Source: an uncultured Pelagibacteraceae bacterium (GTDB lineage Bacteria; Pseudomonadota; Alphaproteobacteria; Pelagibacterales; Pelagibacteraceae). From it: a stretch of 64,000 nucleotides of DNA. The translations under genes were made by a program, and so were the position numbers. Under the pieces are notes generated by a model. The model saw only the letters and a program-made list of their open reading frames with translations, was not told the origin of the DNA and ran no database searches. Positions 39,361 through 48,145 of this stretch are shown in pieces. Where the stretch lies: the NCBI GenBank assembly GCA_902542235.1, contig CACBTT010000001.1, positions 34,058 through 98,057 on the forward strand, given 5' to 3'. How positions within the stretch are numbered: the stretch's first letter is position 1; each line of letters starts with the position of its first letter.

Positions 39361-42029
39361 TAAATCATGTTCCTAAGTACATATTGTAAAATTCCACCAT
39401 TTTTGTAATACTCTAATTCGTTCTTGGTATCTATTCTACTTAACATTTTAATTCTCTTGATGTCTCCAGAGACATATTTGATTTCAACATCAACTTCATC
39501 TCTAGGATCTATACCTTTTTCTAAGTCAATAATAGAAAATAGTTCTGAGCCATCTAATTTTAGATTAGTTCTATTTATTCCATCTTTAAACTGTAATGGT
39601 AGTATACCCATTCCTATAAGATTTGATCTATGAATTCTCTCAAAACTTTCTGCAAAAACAGCTTTTATACCTAAAAGTTTAGTTCCTTTGGCCGCCCAAT
39701 CTCTTGAAGAACCAGTTCCATACTCTTTACCACCAATTACAACTAAATCAGTACCTCTTTTTTTATATTCAACAACCGCATCATATACTGGCATTACTTT
39801 TTCCTCAGGGTACAACTTTGTAAAACCACCTTCAGTACCAGGTGCCATTTCATTTCTAATTCTTATATTAGCAAAAGTCCCTCTCATCATAACCTCATGA
39901 TTGCCTCTTCTTGCTCCATAGGAATTATAATCTTTAGGAAGTATTTGATGTTTCATAAAATATTCTCCAGTCGGACTATCTTTTTGAATTGATCCAGCAG
40001 GTGAAATATGATCAGTGGTAATGCTATCACCTAATATTAATAGTGGTCTTGCATCCTTAATTTCTTTAAATCCTTCAGGTTTATCAGGAAGATTATCAAA
40101 AAATGGAGGTTTTTTTACATATGTTGAGTTATCTTCCCAATTATAAATATTGGTTTCTTCTGTTTTAATTTTTTGCCATTGTTCTGGTCCTTGAGAAACA
40201 TTTGAGTATCTTTTAATAAACATTTCTGCATTTAACGAATTTCTCAATGTTTCTTCTATTTCTTTGTTAGATGGCCATATATCTTTTAAAAAAACATCTT
40301 TACCATCTTTATCTTTGCCCAACGGATCCTTATACAAATCAAATCTCATAGTTCCTGCTATTGCATAAGCAACAACTAATGGCGGAGACGCTAAATAGTT
40401 TGCTTTTATTAGAGGTGAAATTCTTCCTTCAAAGTTTCTGTTTCCAGATAAAACTGAAACAGCATAAATATTATTATTTTTTATTGAGTCTGATATGTTA
40501 TCAGCTAATGGACCTGAATTACCAATACAAGTAGTGCATCCATAACCAACTAAATTAAATCCTAACTTATCTAAATAAATATTTAGCCCAGCTTTTTCTA
40601 GATAATCTGTAACTACTTGAGATCCAGGTGCTAAAGATGTTTTCACCCAGGGCTTAGTCATTAAACCTTTTGCAATTGCATTTTTTGCAAGTAAACCTGC
40701 TCCAATTAGTACACTTGGATTAGAAGTATTAGTGCAAGAAGTAATTGCAGCAATTAAAACATCACCATCAGTTATTTTAAATTCTTCTTTTTCAACATTG
40801 TAAATATTTGGTTCTTCTTTTTTAGTAACTTCTGAAAACACTTTTTTAAAATTTGATGATGCATTGGTTAGCAAAACTTTATCTTGGGGACGTTTTGGTC
40901 CTGAAATAGTCGGCACTATAGTTGACATATCTAAAGATAGAGTGTCTGTAAATTCTACATCTAAACTTGCCCAAAGTCCTTGTTCTTGAGCATACTGTTT
41001 TACAATTTCAACATTTTGATCATCTCTTCCTGAGAATTTTAAATATTTTAAAGTCTCATCATCTATTGGAAAAAAACCACAAGTTGCACCATACTCGGGT
41101 GCCATATTTGCTATAGTAGCCCTATCTGCTAAAGTCAGATTTTTTAGTCCTTCACCATAGAATTCGACAAACTTTCCCACAACTCCTTTATCTCTTAGCA
41201 TTTTAACTACAGTTAAAACAAGATCAGTTGCTGTTGTACCTTCTGGCATTTTTGATTTCATTTCAAATCCAATAACTTCAGGTATTAACATCGAAATAGG
41301 TTGACCTAACATTCCAGCTTCAGCTTCAATTCCTCCTACGCCCCAGCCCAAAACCGATAGGCCGTTTACCATAGTTGTATGACTATCTGTTCCAACTAAA
41401 GTATCTGGAAATATATATTCTTCACCTTTATATTTTTCATTCCAAACAACTTTTGAAAGGTATTCCAAATTAACTTGATGACATATTCCAGTTCCCGGTG
41501 GAACTATTCTAAAATTATTGAATGCTTGTTGCCCCCATTTGAGAAAAGAATATCTTTCAGCATTCCGATTAAATTCAATATCAACATTTTCTTTTAATGA
41601 ATTTTTATTTGCAAATTTATCTACTTGCACAGAGTGATCAATTACCAAATCAACTGATGATAATGGATTGATAGTGCTTGGATCTTTATTTTTTTCTTTT
41701 ACAGCCTCTCTCATTGCAGCTAAATCTGCAACCGCAGGAATTCCAGTATAATCTTGAAGCAAAACTCTCGCAGGCCTATATGCAATTTCTGTATTAGAAC
41801 TTTTAGATTTTAACCAATCTTTAATAGCTTCAATTTGATTTTTATTAACTGTTATATCGTCTTCAAATCTTAACAAATTCTCAAGTAAGACTTTCAATGA
41901 CTTTGGAAGCTTTGATATGCCTGCTAAACCATTTTTCTCAGCCTCTTTCAGTGAGTAAAAATTATAACTTTTGCCGTTAACTGAAATTTTAGTTAACGAA
42001 TTGAACGAGTTTTTGTCTCCTGGTTTCAT
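39360..42029 (-). CDS. acnA: Aconitate hydratase (start revised to 42029)
   Basis: AAITSCTNTSNPSVLIGAGLLAKNA, CTTCIGNSGPL, GGKEYGTGSSRDWAAKGTKLLG. Internal Met (MKPGDKNSF) at 42029 avoids a 61-nt overlap with the LysE-family gene. Confidence 0.96.
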   Translation of the reverse strand: MKPGDKNSFNSLTKISVNGKSYNFYSLKEAEKNGLAGISKLPKSLKVLLENLLRFEDDITVNKNQIEAIKDWLKSKSSNTEIAYRPARVLLQDYTGIPAVADLAAMREAVKEKNKDPSTINPLSSVDLVIDHSVQVDKFANKNSLKENVDIEFNRNAERYSFLKWGQQAFNNFRIVPPGTGICHQVNLEYLSKVVWNEKYKGEEYIFPDTLVGTDSHTTMVNGLSVLGWGVGGIEAEAGMLGQPISMLIPEVIGFEMKSKMPEGTTATDLVLTVVKMLRDKGVVGKFVEFYGEGLKNLTLADRATIANMAPEYGATCGFFPIDDETLKYLKFSGRDDQNVEIVKQYAQEQGLWASLDVEFTDTLSLDMSTIVPTISGPKRPQDKVLLTNASSNFKKVFSEVTKKEEPNIYNVEKEEFKITDGDVLIAAITSCTNTSNPSVLIGAGLLAKNAIAKGLMTKPWVKTSLAPGSQVVTDYLEKAGLNIYLDKLGFNLVGYGCTTCIGNSGPLADNISDSIKNNNIYAVSVLSGNRNFEGRISPLIKANYLASPPLVVAYAIAGTMRFDLYKDPLGKDKDGKDVFLKDIWPSNKEIEETLRNSLNAEMFIKRYSNVSQGPEQWQKIKTEETNIYNWEDNSTYVKKPPFFDNLPDKPEGFKEIKDARPLLILGDSITTDHISPAGSIQKDSPTGEYFMKHQILPKDYNSYGARRGNHEVMMRGTFANIRIRNEMAPGTEGGFTKLYPEEKVMPVYDAVVEYKKRGTDLVVIGGKEYGTGSSRDWAAKGTKLLGIKAVFAESFERIHRSNLIGMGILPLQFKDGINRTNLKLDGSELFSIIDLEKGIDPRDEVDVEIKYVSGDIKRIKMLSRIDTKNELEYYKNGGILQYVLRNMI

Positions 42030-42031
42030 AT

Positions 42032-42622
42032 TTAATAATAAAATGTAGCTATACAGCCTAGTAAAAGCGCTGACATAACATAATTGAACCATTTAATAAA
42101 TTTCTCATTTGTCGCGAATTTTCTCATAAATTTACCAATTAAAGTCCAGAATAAGATACTGAATATAGCAAAGAAAAAGGCAGAAGTTAGGAGCCAGAAA
42201 GAATAAGTAAAAAAGTTATCTCCAGATTCGATATAAGTTGATACTGCAATAATAGCAACAATTACTCCTTTAGGATTTAAAAATTGAAAAAGAAATGTTT
42301 CAATAAATTTAACAGGTTCTAGTTTTTCTTTTTGATTTGATGATTTAGAAAATGAAATTCTGTAAGCCAAATAAACTAAAAATGCAGACCCTGTAAAAAC
42401 TAAAATCTTTTGAATTATTGGAAATAATTTAAAAACATTAATTAGCCCAAAATTGACTAAAGATAGCATTGAGGTAAAACCAAATATAACACCTAACATA
42501 AGAGGTATAGTTTTTTTTACTCCGTGATTAAAACCTGAATGAGATGCAATAATATTATTTGGACCAGGTGAGCAACTGGTAACAAAAAAAAATAGACTTA
42601 ATGATAATAGTTCTGGATGCAT
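42032..42622 (-). CDS. LysE family amino-acid exporter
   Basis: 196 aa with FFVTSCSPGPNNIIASHSGFNHG and multiple TM segments. Confidence 0.9.
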   Translation of the reverse strand: MHPELLSLSLFFFVTSCSPGPNNIIASHSGFNHGVKKTIPLMLGVIFGFTSMLSLVNFGLINVFKLFPIIQKILVFTGSAFLVYLAYRISFSKSSNQKEKLEPVKFIETFLFQFLNPKGVIVAIIAVSTYIESGDNFFTYSFWLLTSAFFFAIFSILFWTLIGKFMRKFATNEKFIKWFNYVMSALLLGCIATFYY

Positions 42623-42964
42623 TTAAGCAATTGGTAATCCATTCTCTGCTTCTTGAGATGGATGAACTAAAGTTACTCTACCTTCTGCATCTATAGCTCC
42701 GAGAATTAATACTTGTGATACAACTCCTGCAATATTTTTTTCTGCAAAATTACAAACACCAATTATTTGTTTTCCTTTAAGATTCTCTTCATTGTAATAA
42801 TGAGTAATTTGAGCTGAAGATTGTTTTATACCTATCTTTTCTCCAAAATCAACTTCTACAACTAATGAAGGTTTTCTTGCTTTTTCATTTTTTCTTACAG
42901 AAATAATTGTTCCCAATCTAATATCAACTTTATCAAAGTCTTCATACGTAATTTGTTCTTTCAT
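42623..42964 (-). CDS. csaA: tRNA-binding protein CsaA-like (start revised)
   Basis: MKEQITYEDFDKVDIRLGTIISVRKNEKARKPSLVVEVDFGEKIGIKQSSAQITHYY. The track start at 43015 overlaps the divergent gene. Confidence 0.9.
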   Translation of the reverse strand: MKEQITYEDFDKVDIRLGTIISVRKNEKARKPSLVVEVDFGEKIGIKQSSAQITHYYNEENLKGKQIIGVCNFAEKNIAGVVSQVLILGAIDAEGRVTLVHPSQEAENGLPIA

Positions 42965-42989
42965 AAATTTAATATATAATGATTTGTAA

Positions 42990-44177
42990 ATGAGTACAGA
43001 AAATAATCCTGACAAAATTTATAAAAATTCGATACGAATATTGACAGATTTGATTGCTTTCAAAACTATTTCTGGAAACGATAATAATAGTCTAATTAAT
43101 TATTGTGATGATATTTTAAAAAATTTAGGAGCAACTTCATTTAGAATTTTTGATGGTGATAAAAAACGAGTTAATCTTTTTGCTTCTTTAAAATCTAAAA
43201 ATGAAAATGGTAAAAAACCCATTATTCTCTCTGGTCACACAGATGTAGTTCCAGTTTCAAAAGGCTGGTCTACTGATCCATTTGTTGCAACTATAAAAAA
43301 TGAGAAATTATTTGGTAGAGGTTCTTGTGATATGAAAGGTTTTATTGCATGTGCTCTAGCATATGCTCCTGTATTTAAAGAAAATAATTTAGATAGAGAC
43401 ATTCACTTTTCATTTACATTCGATGAAGAAACCGCATGCATCGGCGCACCATTATTAATAAAAGAATTAAAAAAAAGAGATATTAAAGATGGAATTTGCA
43501 TTATTGGTGAACCAACCAATATGAAAATCATTGATGCCCATAAAGGTATGAATGAATATACAGTTCACTTTGGAGGTTTAGCTGGTCATAGTTCTAAACC
43601 GGGCCAAGGTGTTAATGCAGTTGAATATGCATCGAGGTATGTAAACAAATTACTAGAAATTAGATCAAAACTAAAAGATAGAGCTCCTAAAGATTGTATA
43701 TTTAATCCACCATATTCTACATTATCAGTTGGTGGAGTTTCAGGTGGTATAGCTCATAATGTTATCGCTGATAAATGTAAAGTTGAATGGGAAACTAGAC
43801 CAGTGGTCAGAGAAGATGGAGATTTTGTAAATCAAATAATAGACGATTATGTTGATAAAGAACTATTGCCAGAAATGAAAAAAGTTTTTTCAGATGCTTA
43901 TATTAAAAAAGAAATTATAGGCGAAGTAGTTGGATTTAATAGATTGAATGATTCCGAAGCTTGTGAATTTGTTTCTAGTATAACTGGTGACAATTCAAGA
44001 GAAGCTGTTTCATTTGGAACAGAGGCTGGACTCTTTCAAGAAGTTGGTATTAGCACTGTAGTTTGTGGGCCTGGTTCGATTGAACAGGCTCATAAAATTG
44101 ATGAATATATAGAACTTAGTGAATTAAAGAAATGTCTAGACTTTTTAAAAGGTTTAAAAGATAAATCTATAAGTTAA
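42990..44177 (+). CDS. argE: Acetylornithine deacetylase-like M20 peptidase
   Basis: 395 aa with LSGHTDVVPVSKGWSTDPF, GRGSCDMKGFIACALA, GEPTNMKIIDAHKG, GTEAGLFQEVG. Confidence 0.88.
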   Translation: MSTENNPDKIYKNSIRILTDLIAFKTISGNDNNSLINYCDDILKNLGATSFRIFDGDKKRVNLFASLKSKNENGKKPIILSGHTDVVPVSKGWSTDPFVATIKNEKLFGRGSCDMKGFIACALAYAPVFKENNLDRDIHFSFTFDEETACIGAPLLIKELKKRDIKDGICIIGEPTNMKIIDAHKGMNEYTVHFGGLAGHSSKPGQGVNAVEYASRYVNKLLEIRSKLKDRAPKDCIFNPPYSTLSVGGVSGGIAHNVIADKCKVEWETRPVVREDGDFVNQIIDDYVDKELLPEMKKVFSDAYIKKEIIGEVVGFNRLNDSEACEFVSSITGDNSREAVSFGTEAGLFQEVGISTVVCGPGSIEQAHKIDEYIELSELKKCLDFLKGLKDKSIS

Positions 44178-45607
44178 TTCCAACCACCTACAGATTTAAC
44201 TTCTAGAAATTCAAGCAATCCTTCTTTACCCGCTTCCCTTCCAATTCCAGAATGTTTGAAACCTCCAAAAGGTGCATCAACTGCAATACCAGCGCCATTT
44301 ACATCAACCATTCCAGATCTAAGTTTTCTGGCAACTCTTTGTACCTTTTCCTTATCTTGAGTTTGAATATAGTTTGTTAATCCATAATCAGTATCATTTG
44401 CAATTTTAATTGCCTCTTCTTCAGTTTCAAATGGAATAACAGATAAAACAGGACCAAATATTTCTGTTCTTGCAATTTCCATTTCATTTTTTACATCTGC
44501 AAAAACTGTTGGTTTTACATAATAACCATCATTTAATCCGTTTGGTTTTCCAACTCCACCTGCAACTAATTTTGCTCCCTCATCTATTCCTTTTTGAATT
44601 AAACCTTGAATTTTATTGAATTGAGTTTCAGAAATTACAGGACCAATATGCTCTCCATTTTTATTTGGATCATCTACTTTAAATTCATTTGCGTATTTTC
44701 TCAGTCTTTCTATCGCTTCATTATAAATTGATTTTTCAACAAGCATTCTTGTAGGAGCATTACATGATTGTCCTGAATTTCTAAAACATCTAAATGCACC
44801 TCTTTCAATTGCTTCAGCATCAGCATCTTCAAATATAATATTTGCACCTTTTCCTCCTAGCTCCAAACTTACTCTTTTAAAATCCTTTGCGGCATTTTGA
44901 GAAATTAAAGCCCCTGCTCTTGTAGAGCCAGTGAATGAAATCATATTTACATCTGGATGACTTGTTAATGCATTTCCAGTTATTTCCCCATCTCCATTTA
45001 CTAAATTAAAAACACCTTTCGGAAATTTTGCTTCATCTATTAACTCAGCTATGATCATTGCCGATAAAGGTGCTAGTTCTGAAGGTTTTAAAATCATAGT
45101 ACAACCAGAGGCCAATGCAGGAATGACTTTTAAAGTAACTTGATTTATTGGCCAGTTCCACGGTGTTATTAATGCACACACACCTTTAGGCTCGTATATT
45201 ATTCTTTGATTTTTTGCATGATCTCCCAAAGGTTTTTCGAATTCAAATTCTTTTAGATAACGAATAAATGATTTTGTATGACTCGCACCAGTTCCTGTTT
45301 GTAGTTTTGACGCAAAGTCTTTTGGGGCTCCCATCTCTTGAATAATTGCGTCTGTAATATCATTCCATCTTTTTTTATATAATGAATAAAAAACTTCTAA
45401 TAATGACAATCTTTCTTCTTTAGAGGTAAATCCCCAAGTTTTAAAAGCTTCTTTAGCTGCTAAAACTGCATCATTAATATCCTCCTTACTGCCTAAAGAA
45501 ATTACTGCACAATTTTTTTCTGTTGCTGGGTTTATGACCTCAATATCTCTTGGGTTTTTTGGGGGAACCCATGAACCATTAATATAAAAATTTCTCTTTT
45601 CAATCAT
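44174..45607 (-). CDS. Aldehyde dehydrogenase family protein
   Basis: 477 aa with VSLELGGKGANIIFEDAD and catalytic region RCFRNSGQSCNAPTR. Confidence 0.93.
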   Translation of the reverse strand: MIEKRNFYINGSWVPPKNPRDIEVINPATEKNCAVISLGSKEDINDAVLAAKEAFKTWGFTSKEERLSLLEVFYSLYKKRWNDITDAIIQEMGAPKDFASKLQTGTGASHTKSFIRYLKEFEFEKPLGDHAKNQRIIYEPKGVCALITPWNWPINQVTLKVIPALASGCTMILKPSELAPLSAMIIAELIDEAKFPKGVFNLVNGDGEITGNALTSHPDVNMISFTGSTRAGALISQNAAKDFKRVSLELGGKGANIIFEDADAEAIERGAFRCFRNSGQSCNAPTRMLVEKSIYNEAIERLRKYANEFKVDDPNKNGEHIGPVISETQFNKIQGLIQKGIDEGAKLVAGGVGKPNGLNDGYYVKPTVFADVKNEMEIARTEIFGPVLSVIPFETEEEAIKIANDTDYGLTNYIQTQDKEKVQRVARKLRSGMVDVNGAGIAVDAPFGGFKHSGIGREAGKEGLLEFLEVKSVGGWN

Positions 45608-45627
45608 GCGCGCAAATTATCCTTTCT

Positions 45628-46581
45628 TCATGATTTTGCAAATAAATTAGTTAATTCATAAACAATTGTTGCTGCAGCTAGAGAGGTTACTTCTGCATGG
45701 TCATAAGCAGGCGCAACTTCAACTACATCTGCAGAAATCAAATTTAAACCTGATAAACCCCTGAGGACGTTTACCATTTCTCTAGTGGTCATTCCTGCAA
45801 TTTCAGGTGTTCCTGTGCCTGGTGCAAATGCTGGATCTAATACGTCAATATCAATGGACAAATATAATGCATTATCACCTACTCTATTTTTTATTCTTTC
45901 AACAATTTTATCAATTCCTTCTGTTTGAAATTCATCACAATGAATAATTTTAAATCCAAAGCTTTCATCATTTTTTATATCATCTCTGCTATAAAGTGGA
46001 CCTCTTATACCTACATGCATAGAGGCGTCATCTAAAAATAAATTTTCCTCACGAGCTCTTCTAAATGGAGTGCCATGTGTATATGGTGCTCCAAAGTATG
46101 TATCCCAGGTATCTAAATGGGCATCAAAATGAACAAGTGATACGGGTCCTTTATTTTTTTTATTGGCTGCTCTAAGTAAAGGCACTGCAATTGTGTGATC
46201 TCCTCCAAGGCTTATTATTCCTCCAACTTTATTTAATAAATCAGTTGCTCCTACTTCGATTTGTTTGATGGCTTCATCAATATTAAATGGATTGCAAGTA
46301 ATGTCACCTGCATCTGCAACTTGTTGTACTTTGAATGGTTCTACATCATAATTAGGATGATAATTTGTCCTTAAATGTCTAGATGCTTGTCTAATACTTT
46401 GTGGTCCAAATCTTGCACCTGGTCTATAACTTGTTCCTGAATCAAATGGAACTCCAACGATAGCAACATCACAACTTTCTACATCTCTTAGCTCAGGTAA
46501 TCTTGCAAATGTAGAAGGGCCCGCATATCTTGGCACTTCTGTGCCACTAACAGGCTGAATAGGTTTTTTAGACTTTGTCAT
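45628..46581 (-). CDS. Ureohydrolase (agmatinase/guanidinobutyrase family)
   Basis: 317 aa with Mn-binding motifs GGDHTIAVPLL, HFDAHLDTWD, SIDIDVLDPAFAPGTGTPE. Confidence 0.92.
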   Translation of the reverse strand: MTKSKKPIQPVSGTEVPRYAGPSTFARLPELRDVESCDVAIVGVPFDSGTSYRPGARFGPQSIRQASRHLRTNYHPNYDVEPFKVQQVADAGDITCNPFNIDEAIKQIEVGATDLLNKVGGIISLGGDHTIAVPLLRAANKKNKGPVSLVHFDAHLDTWDTYFGAPYTHGTPFRRAREENLFLDDASMHVGIRGPLYSRDDIKNDESFGFKIIHCDEFQTEGIDKIVERIKNRVGDNALYLSIDIDVLDPAFAPGTGTPEIAGMTTREMVNVLRGLSGLNLISADVVEVAPAYDHAEVTSLAAATIVYELTNLFAKS

Positions 46582-46712
46582 TTTAGTAATAAGAATATTA
46601 TTAGAATGATCCAGAAAAAGGGATAATAAAAATATATGTATTTTTTTGCAAACATCTTAGGCACTGACTCATGATCTCTATTAATATTTTTATTTCTTTT
46701 TCTTTTTTTCAT
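46578..46712 (-). CDS. Small basic single-TM protein overlapping the ureohydrolase start (not in ORF track)
   Basis: ATG at 46712 to TGA at 46578-46580, 44 aa: MKKRKRNKNINRDHESVPKMFAKKYIYFYYPFFWIILIIFLLLK. ATGA overlap with the downstream ATG. Confidence 0.5.
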   Translation of the reverse strand: MKKRKRNKNINRDHESVPKMFAKKYIYFYYPFFWIILIIFLLLK

Positions 46713-46765
46713 TAAATAAATCCTATCACATTCATATTATATCTAATATCATCAAAATTATTAAA

Positions 46766-47497
46766 ATGAGATATATTATATTAATATTTATATTATTTTT
46801 TAATTTTTCTTATGTAAATGCAGATGCAATATATAATTTAATTAAAATCCCAAATTTAGAAGTTCATAAAGTTGATGATATTAATGGTATTAAATATTTG
46901 GTATCGAAAAGAGGTTTTGTAATTGGTGATACAAATAACATTAAGTGTAACGGCATAAATAACAGTGATTTAGATCGTGAGTTTAATACAATTCAAAATA
47001 ATCTAAGAGATTATAACTCAAATTTCTTAAGGAAAATAAATTTGAAATTTGTGGTTCTTTGCAAAAACTTAGAAATTTCAGGCATTAATACAGGAGGTTT
47101 ACCAGATAATAAATTCAGGACTTTAATTTTAGACTTAACATTTAACCGAAATTATTTTGAAAGAATGATCCATCATGAAATATTTCATATGATTGATAAC
47201 AGTTTTCCTGAGCTTTTTAAAAAAAATAAGTGGAGCGAACTTAATAATAAAGATTTTACTTACGCATCATGTTCTACATGCACTGATTTATTAGGTTTAG
47301 ATTTAGAAATTACGAAAGGCTTTTTAACAGAATATTCAATGAGCACAGCTGAAGAAGATATGGCTGAAATTTATTCATTATTAAAAACAAACTTTAAAGA
47401 AATAGATTTATTAATTAAAAAAGATAATATTTTAACTAAGAAGAAAGATTTCTTAATTAATGGTCTTAAAGAAATAGATGAAAAGTTTATTTTTTGA
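46766..47497 (+). CDS. Secreted putative zinc metallopeptidase-like protein
   Basis: 243 aa, signal peptide MRYIILIFILFFNFSYVNADA, HExxH motif (MIHHEIFHMID). Confidence 0.65.
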   Translation: MRYIILIFILFFNFSYVNADAIYNLIKIPNLEVHKVDDINGIKYLVSKRGFVIGDTNNIKCNGINNSDLDREFNTIQNNLRDYNSNFLRKINLKFVVLCKNLEISGINTGGLPDNKFRTLILDLTFNRNYFERMIHHEIFHMIDNSFPELFKKNKWSELNNKDFTYASCSTCTDLLGLDLEITKGFLTEYSMSTAEEDMAEIYSLLKTNFKEIDLLIKKDNILTKKKDFLINGLKEIDEKFIF

Positions 47498-48145
47498 ATG
47501 ATAAAAAAAATTAAACCATCGCTATCTGAAAAAATATTATTTATTTTTTTAATTCTGCTTATTATTTTAACTTTAGGTTCATTTTATATATTAAATAATA
47601 AATGTCTTTTTGTAAAAAAAATTAATTTAAATAACATTGATTTTAAAGATAAGCAGAATATTGCAATTATGGAAGTTGAATGCGGTAACGTTCTAATAGA
47701 ATTAGATCCTAAAATTGCACCTAAAGCTGTAAATCGATTTAAGAAGTTAATAAATAGAGGTTCCTATAATGGTTCAGCTTTTTATCGAGTAATAGAAAAT
47801 ACATTAATACAAGCTGGAGATATTGAATATGGAAATGTATCTAATCTAAATTATTCTAAAGTTGGAACTGGTAAGTCTGGTTTAGGAACAATTAAATCTG
47901 AGTTTAGTGATAATTTTTTATTTAATGCTGGCTCTGTGGCTTTTGCTAGGAAAGATCAATTCGACACTGAAGATAGTGAATTTTTTATTACTTTAATAGA
48001 TATACCAATATATCAAGGTGAATATACTCCAATTGGAAGAGTAATTGCAGGTTTGGACTCTTTAAAAAAAATTAAAGTGGGAAATAAATCAACTTATGTA
48101 TTGAAACCGGATTATATTAAAAATATAAAGTTATTAGTTAACTAG
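47498..48145 (+). CDS. Cyclophilin-type peptidyl-prolyl isomerase with N-terminal anchor
   Basis: 215 aa with N-terminal TM. VLIELDPKIAPKAVNRFKKLINRGSYNGSAFYRVIENTLIQAGDIEYG. Confidence 0.85.
   Translation: MIKKIKPSLSEKILFIFLILLIILTLGSFYILNNKCLFVKKINLNNIDFKDKQNIAIMEVECGNVLIELDPKIAPKAVNRFKKLINRGSYNGSAFYRVIENTLIQAGDIEYGNVSNLNYSKVGTGKSGLGTIKSEFSDNFLFNAGSVAFARKDQFDTEDSEFFITLIDIPIYQGEYTPIGRVIAGLDSLKKIKVGNKSTYVLKPDYIKNIKLLVN

Noticed and set aside
42030-42092. N-terminal extension of acnA overlapping the LysE gene
   Set aside because: Extension MVQLCYVSAFTRLYSYILLLN is non-homologous; internal Met at 42029 is a better start.
42965-43015. N-terminal extension of csaA
   Set aside because: Overlaps the divergent argE-like start; MKEQITYEDF at 42964 fits the family.
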